From Silurus meridionalis (Eukaryota > Chordata > Actinopteri > Siluriformes > Siluridae): 64,000 nt of DNA. The stretch lies in the NCBI RefSeq assembly GCF_014805685.1, contig NC_060902.1, positions 5,319,286 through 5,383,285 of the forward strand, in the 5' to 3' direction. Positions 53,601 through 64,000 of this stretch are shown here, piece after piece (the stretch's first letter is position 1; each line of letters starts with the position of its first letter). A program made the position numbers and the translations under genes. Under the pieces are notes generated by a model that was given only the letters and a program-made list of their open reading frames with translations, had not been told where the DNA came from and searched no databases.

Positions 53601-54800
53601 CTCGCACCTATACAAATAGGGCTGCTTATAACCTATAATAACACAAAGCATGGTTTGATAACTTCATTTGGGTCATTTCAGAGCTCTTTGCAATTCAACT
53701 ACGCTAGAGTTAACTTCAGACCACACCAAGACGATATGAGCAATGTGGTTTTGGTATTTGAAAGTCTGACATCTTTGCTGTGCTCAGCATAGCTGTAAAG
53801 ACTGCTTATTTGAGTTACAGTAGCCTTTCTGTCAGCTAGTACCAGTCAAGCAATTCTCCTGTGACCTTTCTCCTCACCAAGGCAATTTTACTTGCAGAAT
53901 TTTCTTTTAAACATTTTGTGTAAACTCCGAAGACAGTTCAAAATCCATGAGATCAGCAGTTTCAATATTGTCTTGTACAAACAACCATGCAATGGTCATA
54001 GTTACTCAGATCACATAATCCCCTATTCTGATGCTTGATCAGATCACAGAAGCTGTTCATCAGCGTCTGCATGATTTTTTGCATTGTATTGTTGTCACAT
54101 GATTTGCTGATTGTGTAATTGCATAAATATTTAGGTGTAAATCTGACTACTAATAAAATGGCCGCCATTTATTTTTAATTTTTTTCTAGAATCATGTCTT
54201 CTCTGTTCTGATTGTACACAAGGTAATTCTGTTGTACAATGATCATTCTTGGATATTGCACATAATTAGACCTCCTAGTATAATGGGAAGTGGTGTCCAA
54301 CTTTACAAATCATCATATTATGGGAGTTCTTTGATAATACACTGAATGTTTTAACAAATCACTGAACTAAAGTTGCTCTAATAGCTGCAGGAATCATGCT
54401 GTGTTTGATAAAATGTGCTGAGCTGCAGTAATAAATCATATTTGGCCCCATAGAGAGAAGACATGTCAAGTAAAAGACTACAAACTGCTGCAGAGCACAT
54501 GCTCAACATATTTAATTATATAGTATACTGTTTTTCTCAACATCATAGCTATTGAAATAAGGTATCACTTCCTGGAAACTTATCCATTGACCTAAGCTGT
54601 GTGAATATAGACAGCACTTATTTATTCAGTTTTGAAATCGAAATACAATAGATAAAAATGTGCAAAAAATATGATTGTTGTACCATTAACTGTATAGTGT
54701 CCCAGCTGTCTTCAACAATTTGTGTAGGGTTCTTGTATAACTTAGAGAACACATTCTCTCCTTAAAACAAAAGGCTTTTCTTTTTCGCTTTTAAATTAGA
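50690..54800. other. Mostly AT-rich stretch
   Basis: No coding exon is recognised. A less AT-rich patch at 51060-51300, with a 79-residue plus frame, may be conserved but has no homology I can name. The remainder looks like ordinary intron. Confidence 0.5.
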
Positions 54801-54814
54801 CTGTTTAGAGCACA

Positions 54815-55050
54815 AATTGAAAAGGCAGCTTAATGATTGCTGAATGGCCTCCCCTGTTGTGAACAAGACAAGGAGACTTCAGCAAATGAGATGTGCATCG
54901 GTGCACAAAGATTAATGGCCCCTTTGAACCTGGATATTGCAGCGCCGACAATAATCAGAGGCGCTTCTCTAATCTGGGGTCTTATGAGTCCCATCCTGTA
55001 TGTGTGTCTGATTGAGAGAGTGTACACTTCAGTGCTTCAGGTTCTTACCT
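54815..55050. promoter_or_regulatory. Candidate conserved non-coding element
   Basis: A 230-base island of balanced composition, without simple repeats or transposon features, contains TAAT homeodomain-like cores in ATTAATGGCCCCTTTGAAC and ACAATAATCAGAGG. Such islands in long introns of neural genes are often conserved enhancers. Conservation is not demonstrable from one sequence. Confidence 0.35.
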
Positions 55051-55779
55051 AGCTTCTTCCAGCTGTCCAGTGCTGAATGTATTATGGGAATTATATCAAA
55101 GTCAGCAATTCACACTATGCTTATCTCCAACATGCAGGGCTTTAGTGTTGATGACTGATGAGTAGAAAGGATATGATGATGTCAGTGGTGGCTGTTAGTT
55201 TCTAAAATAGGGGAAACAGCAGACAATCGTTGGCTACTGATGTATACTGTATATTTATATATCTGAGGGTGTTTTGTGTCACACTGGCTTTCTGTTTACT
55301 ATTCAGTCACTCCTCAGGAGTAAGCACATCAAAGGGCTATTTTTAACATTAGATAATTTTTTTTTAAGTTCCTGCTGTGTCATGCATAAAAAAAATTATG
55401 TTTTGGTCACAGATACATTTACAAGGACATTAGCAAGATGGACTTTTTCCATTGAATTTGCACTAAAAAAAAAATTCAAATCCCCAGGAAAACCACAATG
55501 CACAGAGAAAATGCACAAAAATGCACAAAAAACCTGGGCTATTTTATGAGATTAATGCTGATGCTTTTGCTAGGGATGATGTATGTGGTGCAGCTATGGC
55601 TGCAGTGAACGGAGACTTGTTTAATTGTCTTCATTTGGTTTGTTGCTTAAGTAATAGCATTCATTCTCGCAGCATGTCTTTGATGCAGTGCTCTGCTATA
55701 CTGCGTTTCTGTATAAATTATCATTTCTATAACTGTGGGGTCATAATAATGGAATTAAGAGGTGGATTGATTCGGGTAG

Positions 55780-55990
55780 GACACCACTGAAGGCCTAGGT
55801 GTTAAATGCATGGACCACCATTAATAGAAATGGATTTTGCACAATTCTTCTATATACATTTCTCCAGGTCCTTCTAATTTCAAGGTCCATGCTGGTGCAC
55901 TCTCCTTTTCAGGTCACCCCCAGGTTTTCTATTGGGTTCAATCCAGATAATCAGATTTTTGTGTCTTATTTTTTTCTTGTATTCTACAAT
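55780..55990 (-). mobile_element. Tc1-like relic
   Basis: The minus strand reads LNPIENLG at about 55930-55950, the conserved DLNPIENLW transposase motif, within CAGGTTTTCTATTGGGTTCA, a well-known fish Tc1 string. Only a short fragment remains. Confidence 0.6.
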
Positions 55991-57289
55991 TATTGACTAG
56001 TGGCCATGCAACATGCCATACATTTGTGAGTTTTGATTTTTGTTCTGTTTTATTATTATTTATCCTGTCACCAGTTCCACAGCACAAAGTTGTACACATA
56101 AAATTAATGTTTGCCTGGTCAAAATTATAATTTACAAAAAAAAGCTACAAAATTGTCCTTCATCTTAAAATTGTTTTAGACATTCCATATCTCTTTTGTT
56201 GTAATTGTATGTTAAGAATAATACAGTTCATTGAGCCTTTGTGCATAAGTAGTGTTTTTATGCAAACCTTTAAAATTCATAAGGAAAATATGTTGCTCTC
56301 TGATACCCTCTTTCTACCAACACACACAGCAATGAGTCATCAAGCCATGTAGGCCTGTAAGGACCTTTAAAAAACTGTATATGTGATATTCAACATCTAA
56401 TGTGATTACTGTAACACCTTAAACATCATGATTCCTTCATATTTATGAGATTTACACTTTTCTTTAAACTGAGATATATTGTGTTATTTCCTCATTAATA
56501 TAAATCTTTAATTATATAAAATTAATAGTTATGTAAAATTACTGTATAAAAATTCAGATGTTGAAACCAGCATTGTATGAAAAATATGCACATGTTAAAG
56601 GATCATTTTGTGCATGTCCTCTGAGAGAACCGTTGTAGCACATTTTGATGAGCAGATGTTGTGTTTTCACATTGGCTTCTAAATTTGCTCCCATCTCTAT
56701 AGTCTTGATGAAGCCAGTCATTAGAGATTCAGCAGTAACATCTGGAAACAATTTGACTACACTCCTAATAGAAAAGCAAAAATGAATTATATTTGTATGG
56801 TGATTGATGTGAAACATAATCTCAGAAAAAAAGACTGAGTTATATGTGAACCTGTAAATCGAAACATTTGAATTTACACTGTAAGTAAATTGTGTAAATT
56901 GTTTATTTAAAAGAATTCTATATATTTCTGAGCATTATGGACACCTATGCAGAGAGCACTGTCTGACCAGACACCCATAAATATCCATTAATAAATCAGG
57001 CTATAAGTGATAGATAAGAAAATGTTGGCAATTTTGGTCAGTCCTGGTCTTCCTTTAAATGGGCCCCTTTTGGTTTCTTTAAAGTTTTTTGTCTTGTATA
57101 TGGCTTTAATTGGTATCTTTCTGTTTTCAGTCTGACTGATACTCAAATGTCTGTTTTTTGTACATCTGTAAAATGTTACTGGATCTTCATTAAAACATCC
57201 CTTAAGCAAGAATAACAGATTTAAACACTTTTGGCAACTCTTTCTTTCAGTTGTTACTCCAAACATTCAGCTGAAATACTTCACCAGGC

Positions 57290-57775
57290 CTATTGTAAAA
57301 TTTGCCAAAGGAGTTCTTCACCAGTGAGATATATCTTTTCGACTTGGAATTCAGTTCATCACAAAGTAATTCAGTAGGATTTCGTTCCGGTGACTGGGCA
57401 GACCACTCCATGATAGATAACATTCCAGCTGACTGCTCTTTAAATAGTGCTTGGACGTGTGCTCCGAGTCATTGCCTTGTCTACAGTGAATTTTCACTTA
57501 GCTGCAGTCCAGGCAGAATTACATGGCATTGAAGTATTGAATCCCCATTTTGGTTTTGTATTCAGTATTTTACTTGGAGTAAGTATCAAACCCTGCTCCA
57601 AAACGACCCAAATCATTAAGCTTACACCTCCTTTGACTGTCGGTGTGTGTCTGGCAGCATCATCTCTCCTGTACTCCATCTTAGAAAAGTTTTCCTGTTA
57701 GAGCCAAAAATGTCAAATTTGGCCTCATCGGTCCAAAAGTTTAGTCATTCAACGATAAAACGGTTTTGGGTTTTT
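57290..57775 (-). mobile_element. Tc1-like transposase relic
   Basis: On the minus strand, TPTVKGGVSLMIWVVL matches TPTVKHGGGS.MVWGC. Further on, MEWSAQSPERNPTELLCDEL matches the catalytic EWPAQSPDLNPIE.LWDEL block. Frames are shifted and the element is incomplete. Its sequence differs from the other Tc1 relics here, so it is a separate family. Confidence 0.85.
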
Positions 57776-57779
57776 GCCT

Positions 57780-58500
57780 TATATGTAGGCAATCAGTTAC
57801 CATAGGCATTAACCTGATATCTTATATGTTTTTTGTTTTCTTGTCCTGTCTTCACCTTTATTCCATAATTGTTGTTCCCCAGTTATGTTTATTTGTTTTA
57901 TGTTTTGTTGGATTTTTTTACACATCCTGAATTTATGCATTTGCTAACTGAACCTCACCACACATCCTCCCAATTTATGGATAACTCCCTCTTGTGGATG
58001 ATCTTTCAACACCGGTGCTACAATCAACTGAAATTGGTCAAAAACATATAGCTTTATTTAAAAAACTTAAGTTTTGTTGTTTTGTATATCATTCTTGGTG
58101 TACACATAATTGAAAAGGTGTGGTGTGTATTCCTAATTATCCAAAGTACAGTACTGGTAAATGGTACTTGGTAAATGCATCTTGAACTCTTAATTTGTCG
58201 GCTAAAAGAATTTCCCAACCCCCCAAACTTTAAAAATATAATAGTCTTTTGATAGAAAATGGTATTTAAGTATGTAATTAATATGATGTGGTGTCTTTAA
58301 TTTTGCACAGTTTGTAATTATTTGTATGTGTAAATTTGTACTTGAGTATTGAGGGTCACATCTGTACACTCGGTCCCAGGTGCATATATGAATATTATGC
58401 CTTAAACAAGTCTGTTATTGCCAAAGGGAATCAGTGTGGTTTTGTATATACTTAGTAGTTTTATTATTACAAAGGATGGCAAATGCAAACAGGTGCACGC
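57780..58500. other. AT-rich stretch
   Basis: No recognisable feature apart from the flanking transposon relic and microsatellite. Confidence 0.55.
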
Positions 58501-58507
58501 AGGCACG

Positions 58508-58624
<117 letters not shown>

Positions 58625-58762
58625 CACACAATACAGTAATCATGACCATGCACTTATTAATAATTTATTTTAACTCTTGCTTCGTTTTATTGTAATAGTG
58701 TACAGTGCACTTGGGTTGGTTGATTCGTTGTGCCTAAATCACATTGCCACAAGATGGGGCTG

Positions 58763-59010
58763 CATTCATGCATTCAAGCAACAATTAATTTCACGATTGT
58801 TCACACAGTATATAACATTTTACTTAATTGTGTTGATTAATGTTAAATGTTTAGAGTCTAAAGGAATGATAAACATGTTTTCATGCAATAGCCTTCTTTT
58901 TAAGATTGTTAACATTTTACCATTAATACACACAATGAAGTAAAATGTCATATACTGTACTGTGTGAACAACTGTGAAATTAATTGTTGCTTGAATGCAT
59001 GAATACATTC
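58763..59010. repeat. Long inverted repeat (foldback)
   Basis: The left arm, from ATTCATGCATTCAAGCAACA at about 58766 to about 58850, is repeated inverted at about 58919-59008 (ending TGTTGCTTGAATGCATGAAT). Arms of about 85 bases pair almost completely around a loop of about 70 bases. It encodes nothing. A foldback MITE is the likeliest explanation; a hairpin RNA is possible. Confidence 0.85.
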
Positions 59011-60475
59011 TAAAGTTTAGACAAAGAAAAAATTCATGATTTTTCTCAGAAATGATTATTTACTGGGAGAGAATGAATGGTACCATTTTACACATAATAT
59101 TAACATGCAAACTGTATATACATATGGTATTTGGATAATGAGAGCCACGTTTGTGGAATTGCGTTTATAATTTGTAATATTCATGCAACACAAAAATGTG
59201 CAAAAGCTAATAAGTTACTAATTTCCCCATGTAATGTTCCATCAAGCATGTGGGTGAATTAAATAAACATTTAAGGAGTGGTGCTTGATTTGATAATGCT
59301 TTCCACTGAGAGCATATTTTAATAATATATATTTTTGTAAAGGTTTGAGATATTTGTAAAATATATCTTTTTTAAATGTAATTAATTAATTATAAAACAC
59401 ATTTGTATATAGCTAGAAAAATAATCCTGTCCAAAATGTAGGGATCACAAGAAGGTATTTTATTCTAGATAAAATTGCCACTTTAATTCTTTTCTCATCT
59501 GTGCTTGATCACATTCTCTCTTGATTTTTTTTCTTACTTGAGCTTGCACACACAAGCCATGAAAGGCTTCATGTCGAGTTTATCTTTCTTCATGGGTATA
59601 AATCCAAATAATTCGCAGCCAGTCATGCCTAAGATAAGCCTGAGATGATGTCTTTAAATTTTCAGTCTATGTTTACTCCCACATGAAACTTTAAGTGGTA
59701 GATTCAGTTTCTGTGCAAAGGATGCAACCTGCGTAATAGTTTTGTACAAATGATTATGATGTTGCTGCAGAGAACATGTTAACTTATTAATTTACCTTCT
59801 TAATCCATAGTAGTGTCAGTGTAGTTGGAGACGTGTGTTGTACCTGTCAACTGAAAGCATAATTTAAACAAATTATTTGCAGATGATGATAAAGATACCA
59901 TTAGGATCATTCATAAATTGGTATAACCTGTTCTCTTAAATGTAAAAAACCTGTGGTGAGTACCAGCCAAATAAAGTAAATAAACAAAAAATAATGACAA
60001 CCTAATGTTATGTCATGCTAATTCTAAAATTGTCTCCAGTTATTACATACAGCAGCAATAACCATGCTTTTATTTGTCCAAAAGGGCATTTGGCAACCCT
60101 ATCTTTTACAGTTTAGGATTTAGAATTTAGCATATGTAAAGCGCTATTATTCTGCATATTTCTGTATTTGTTTTCTTGACAACAAAATTTCTTGATCAAG
60201 AAATATAAATCAGTACAACAACACATAGAGTACTGAGAGAGAGTTGTACCAATATTGCTCAGTACCAAAGATAATAAATTGAAAAGCCATCTTTTCCGAG
60301 ATAAATTAACTTTCTTCCAACACATTCTCTCAGTTGGTGTGATAGAGATGGTGGTGTTGAGCAGTGTTTAAAATGATTACTGTAGCTTGAGGTCTGCTGA
60401 GAGTGAAGACCTCTGCAGAGAATTCAATCATTAAATCATTTACCTGTAGATGGGGTGGTGTCATACTGAGGAAAC
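59011..60475. other. AT-rich stretch
   Basis: I see no gene or clear repeat. Confidence 0.55.
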
Positions 60476-61139
60476 CACTCCAATTCCCTCACAGATTAAC
60501 AGAACTGTAAGTAAAAAGACTCCGGTAAAAGTTGAAAGAATGACTACACTTTTTACTCAAGTTAAAGTGATGAAGTTTGGGCTCTGACATGTACTTAAGT
60601 AAAAAGTAGCCATTTCTACGACCTGTATTAGTGTCACTCTGGTAACTGGACCTCACATGATATTAATATTAGGGTTATCATATCGATTAAAATATTAAGT
60701 TGTGATTAATCGCACGATTGTTGTGAGTTAACTCATGATTGATCGCAACTTAATCATAAATTTATATCTATTCTGAATGTAACCTCAAGTTAATACTTTT
60801 CAATTTTTTTATATTCTAATCAACATGGGTGTCAGTTAGGGTGTGTGACTGGATGGAAGGACTCAAATGCAGGATGCCACAAGGGTACAGAGAAAAGGGT
60901 TTAATAAAAATGTCAGTGTTCAGGCACGCACGTCAGACAAGGCTGGACTTAAGGCGGATAAGTACTGGGTAGAACACCTTGGAGTTTGGGAAAGGCCAGA
61001 TGAAGCTTGGAGCAGGCCTCCTGGTGTCTTCTTCTAGCACTGGGGCTTTCTGGCCAACCTGATGAGGTGGAGCAACGCCTTCTGTGGAGACCATGTCGTC
61101 AGCAAAACCCGGGGCCAGGCGAACACTTTGGAGAAACCT

Positions 61140-61320
61140 GGAGGTGGAGCAACGTAGTCAACAGGCTAGTAAATGGAGCAACGTAGTCAGCAGGGCTAGG
61201 GAGTGGAGCAACGTAGTCAGCAGGGCTAGGGAGTGGAGCAACGTAGTCAGCAGGGCTAGGGAGTGGAGCAGGGCCCTCGGCAGGGCTCGGAGCGGAGCGA
61301 CATCCTTGGCGGGGCTGACA
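61140..61320. repeat. 30-bp minisatellite
   Basis: The unit GGAGCAACGTAGTCAGCAGG plus ten bases (30 in all) is repeated about six times. Three inner copies are identical and the outer ones diverged. The rightmost units (GGAGCGACATCCTTGGCGGG) resemble the 30-bp units at 63.4 kb. On the minus strand it encodes a ten-residue repeat, LPSPADYVAP. Confidence 0.93.
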
Positions 61321-61699
61321 GGCTGGAACGCAAGATTGGCCGAGCAGACAGGCCAAGAGATCGTTAGTTCAAGAGAGCTGGTTGACATTCCCAGTCAGGC
61401 AGGAAGACTGAGGTTGGGCAGCCACCAGCAAAGCACAGAAGCTGGAGGGACAGCAGTCTTAAAATGTAATCAATGACTGGTTGACGTGCCAAAGTTTTAG
61501 CATGAAGTGCCCTAAGATACTCTGATACTCTTGAGGTGAGCTTTAAAATATTGCTCGTCTCGAGTGTGTCCTTGACTTGCCAGTTTAGGGTATATTTCAG
61601 TGGCCAATATTTCAGTCCATGGCCAATATTTCAGTGCATCCGCTGGGTCTATTTTTATGGACAGATTATTCTGTCAGTTATGGTGTGTGACTGGATGAA

Positions 61700-61765
61700 G
61701 GGACCCAAATAGTCAAGTCAAGTCAAGTTTTTTTATTTGTTTTAAAGCAGCTTTACAGAAAATAC
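61700..61765. repeat. Short fish interspersed repeat insertion
   Basis: AGTCAAGTCAAGTCAAGTTT then TTAAAGCAGCTTTACAGAAA interrupts the second LTR-like unit between AAAT and ACAGGATCCCACAGG. It is a common teleost repeat tail. Confidence 0.6.
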
Positions 61766-62388
61766 AGGATCCCACAGGGGTACAGAGGAAACAGGCTTTA
61801 ATAAAAATTAACAGTTTAAAAAAATAGCTGATAGGCAGAGGAATGGGGGCAAGGCAAAAACAAAGTCCAATAAACAGTCCAGGGTCTAAACACAGGCAAA
61901 TGGGGCAATGCAGGCAGAGACAAAACTAGATTCAAAAAACAGTCCAAAAAAATCCAAGAGCCGGCAGACAGAACAATGAAGGGCAGAGCAGAAACAGAAA
62001 CCGGAAAACAGTCCAAAGTCCAAACCAGAGAAGAGGCAGGGCAGAGCAGAGCAGGGGTCATAATCAGGATCCAGAACAGGAACTGGAACAGAATCCAGAG
62101 CAGACACGGTGGCAAGAGTATTCTCTGGGGCAAGAAATCCGGAGAGATATATCTGTCCCATAAATAGAGGGTGGCACGGGAAAAACGGCAAGATTGCTGC
62201 CAACCCAGAAGTGTGCGCCGTGAGCCCAGAAGATCCTGACAATGTGCTCGAGATATTAGGGTTCGGCAACATAAAAAACATAACCGATAAAAAAATGCTA
62301 AGACAAAGCGAGAATTTGGCGGTTCCAGTTCAAAAACTTCGACTTAACCAAGGTCAAGATAAGTGGGTTCCACTGCATTTTTATTATA

Positions 62389-62411
62389 TCCAAAAAAAAA
62401 AAAAAAAAAAA
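62389..62411. repeat. Poly-A run
   Basis: About 21 adenines in the nested hAT copy. Confidence 0.9.
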
Positions 62412-62698
62412 ACGGTCAAACAGAAATGCATTAATCGTGCATTAATAAAATCGCCACTAAAATTAATTAGCATTTTGACAGCCCGAATTAATATATTAAT
62501 ACAAAAAACTAATTTCTAAATTTGTTATCTAATGTATGCATCCAGGCTGAACATGTACCAATATAGAACACAAGCAGGAATCAGAAATGTCTCTTTTTTC
62601 AGTCATGTTTACATTGCTGACTCCTGCTGTCTCATCCACGTTAGCCCCATACTTCTTGTTGTCTTCTGCCTTGCTTTTTGTTATCTTCGTCTACTATC

Positions 62699-63158
62699 TG
62701 TCAGGCTGATGACACGGAAGCGGAAATAACTCAATCATCGTCTTTATTAAGCAATACAACCAAAAACACACTCTCTTAAGCCATGACGAAAAGCAACAAA
62801 GAATATCCGCTCGGGACGAGTAATCCACAACGCAGCAAATGTCCAACAGAAAGCACAACCTGAACTAAAAGTAACTCCACGGCAAAGAGTAATCCAACAT
62901 GGAACAGAGTCCGGAGACAGAACCAGCGGGGAATGCTGGCGGTCGAGCAGCCACGGGAATCACCAGCATGACATTCAAGAACCGACAGCCTGTGACTAAA
63001 GAACATGAGTTTATATAGTCTAAACCTAGATGAGCCACAGCTGTCGGTCGTCAAGGCAGGCACGGGATAACGAGGCAGCGTGACTGCTACCGAGGGGGGC
63101 GTGGCAGGGTGAATCCCTGACAGCGGCCGAGGAAGGCGTGGCAGGGGGATCCCTGACA
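62699..63158 (-). mobile_element. LTR of an element continuing to the right
   Basis: TGTCAGGCTGATGAC at the left and GGATCCCTGACA at the right give TG...CA ends. Immediately right, the minus strand reads CTGGAGGGGGGGTAC, a polypurine tract as found just before a 3' LTR. The element is thus in minus orientation and its body runs past the window. A local duplication near the right end (GGCGTGGCAGG...CCCTGACAG twice) leaves the exact border at 63119 or 63158. It is related to the solo LTR at 42.8 kb. Confidence 0.7.
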
Positions 63159-63379
63159 GTACCCCCCCTCCAGGGTCAAAGAAAGCCCAGTGAGCATCGC
63201 CGTGGACCAGGGGAAGCCCAGGAAGAGCCCCAGGCCAAGCAGCATCCGTAGTCGAGACCAGGAACGGAACAACGGCCTTCGAAAAAACTGGAGGCTGAGC
63301 GAAGTCCCTGGCGGAGATCAGCGGTGGCGCAACCTCCACGGCGGGGAACCGGAACTGTACGCTGTCCACGACGAAGACC

Positions 63380-63505
63380 AGCGGACGAGCGACGTCCACG
63401 GCGGAGACCAGAGCCCGAGCGACTTCCACGGCAGAGACCAGAGGCCGAGCGACTTCCACGGCGGAGACCAGAGGCCGCGACTTCCACGGCGGAGACCAGG
63501 AACAC
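63380..63505. repeat. 30-bp minisatellite, type 1
   Basis: The unit GAGCGACTTCCACGGCGGAG plus ten more bases (ACCAGAGGCC) is repeated about four times. It is related to the array at 61.14-61.32 kb. Confidence 0.88.
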
Positions 63506-63669
63506 AGGGGCACTTTCGGCAGGACGTTGGGCCCTGCGGGGACGTTCGCCCTGAGGAGCACATGGGGCGGCGGTACGACGACCTCTTGGCGGCCGGGCGG
63601 CGGTACGACGACCTTGTCGCGGCCAGGTGGCGGTACGACATCCTTCTCGTGGCCTTTAAACGGGACTGA

Positions 63670-63880
63670 TCGCCCCTGGGGACTCTGAGGCTGGGATGAG
63701 CACTCCTGGAGACTGTGTGGTTGGGATGAGCACTCCTGGTGACTGTGTGGCTGGGATGAGCGCTCCTGGGGACTCTGTGGTGGCGCGGCGCTCTCGTGAT
63801 GCCTCTGTGGTGGCGCGACGCTCTCGTGACGGCTCTGTGGCGGCGCGGTGCTCTCGTGACGGCTCTGGGAACTTTGAGAC
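63670..63880. repeat. 30-bp minisatellite, type 2
   Basis: Units of the form GGGATGAGC-CTCCTGG-GACT plus GTGTGGCT are repeated about four times. They pass into a related array with GTGGCGCG-CGCTCTCGTGA and GGCTCT. Period is about 30 bases. Confidence 0.85.
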
Positions 63881-64000
63881 GCCATGGCGCGCTCGCAGAT
63901 GCTTGGAGATGGTGTGATGCGTCCACAAGAACCCCAGAACACAGCAGCGCGCTTGTAAAGACCCAGGGGCAGAGCTGCGTGCACATGGAAGGACTGGAAC

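Larger units (their letters stand above)
60830..62241 (-). mobile_element. LTR-type element(s) nested in hAT
   Basis: The segment begins TGTCAGTTAGGGTGTGTGAC and ends AGATCCTGACA. A second start, TGTCAGTTATGGTGTGTGAC, lies at 61672; both starts are followed by a similar block ending in TTTAATAAAAAT. This suggests two LTR-like units in the same orientation. ATGGG before and ATGTG after could be a 5-base target duplication with one change. No gag-pol genes are seen. Confidence 0.6.
60480..62698 (-). mobile_element. hAT copy split by LTR element
   Basis: Read on the minus strand, 60510-60829 matches the right half of the hAT at 2356-3938 (GTCAGAGCCCAAACTTC, GTGAGTTAACTCA, ending at CCCATGTTGAT). 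Then 62395-62698 matches its left half (GGTCAAACA-AAATGCA, CATTTTGACAG, TCATGTTTACAT-GCTGA). The segment 60830-62241 between them is foreign. At 62699 another LTR-like sequence cuts the copy off. Confidence 0.8.
63160..64000 (-). mobile_element. Internal region of LTR element with repeat ORFs
   Basis: Minus-strand open frames at 63984-62776 (402 residues) and 63986-63318 (222 residues) run through GC-rich tandem repeats, giving strings such as SAVEVARPLVSAVEVARPLV or SQPHSHQECS. More than one frame is open, which is a property of the repeat rather than proof of a protein; the 402-residue frame even runs into the LTR. It may be a decayed gag-like or accessory region. No protease, reverse transcriptase or integrase motif is visible. 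Confidence 0.55.

Noticed and set aside
61140..61320. CRISPR-like array of 30-base direct repeats
   Set aside because: Units are contiguous with no unique spacers, and the DNA is vertebrate. It is a minisatellite.
61084..61476. 130-residue plus ORF as a gene
   Set aside because: It lies within the minisatellite of an LTR-type element, with repeated residues only.
62776..63984. 402-residue open frame as a protein-coding gene
   Set aside because: It is open because of GC-rich 30-base repeats, other frames are open too, and it runs into the LTR. No domain is recognisable.

Overview
This is vertebrate genomic DNA, almost certainly from a teleost fish. The genes carry spliceosomal introns, the non-coding sequence is AT-rich with long (AC)n, (AT)n and (GATA)n microsatellites, and the transposon mix is typical of fish: several Tc1-like families, hAT elements, a DIRS retrotransposon, LTR elements and LINE 3' tails. 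A catfish or a close relative is possible, but the sequence alone does not settle the species.

Left part (1-23.5 kb) is a compact gene cluster. rpl32 (+, coding 125-2229) has a SNORA7-like H/ACA snoRNA in its second intron. cand2 (-, 13121 to 4235, 15 coding exons) lies tail to tail with rpl32; a 1.58-kb non-autonomous hAT transposon with a perfect 8-bp target duplication sits between them. sec13 (+, 14439-20791, 9 coding exons) lies head to head with cand2 across 1.3 kb that contains a degenerate tandem duplication. A CpG-rich promoter and the first coding exon of a likely grip2 (+, 23411-23465) follow; this exon encodes the palmitoylatable N-terminus of the GRIP family. From memory, the same genes (RPL32, CAND2, SEC13, GRIP2) all lie in human 3p25. 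The large exon of cand2 carries an apparent single-base frameshift.

Right part (23.5-64 kb) has no further exon that I can recognise. It is most simply read as a very long first intron of grip2, although that is inference. It is a transposon graveyard: at least seven Tc1-like relics, a 5'-truncated LINE with an 18-bp target duplication, a solo LTR with a 5-bp target duplication, a decayed DIRS element (45.1-48.1 kb), a TA-flanked MITE (49.9-50.7 kb), a foldback element (58.8-59.0 kb), and at the right edge an hAT copy invaded by two LTR-type elements that share a 30-bp minisatellite. A few stretches (near 38.9, 51.1 and 54.9 kb) look unlike repeats and could be conserved regulatory elements.

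The genes are housekeeping or synaptic: a ribosomal protein, a regulator of cullin ubiquitin ligases, a COPII and nuclear-pore scaffold protein, and a PDZ scaffold for AMPA receptors. They do not form a pathway. I found no clearly new biological system; the most notable points are the cand2 frameshift, the intronic snoRNA and the nested transposon structures.
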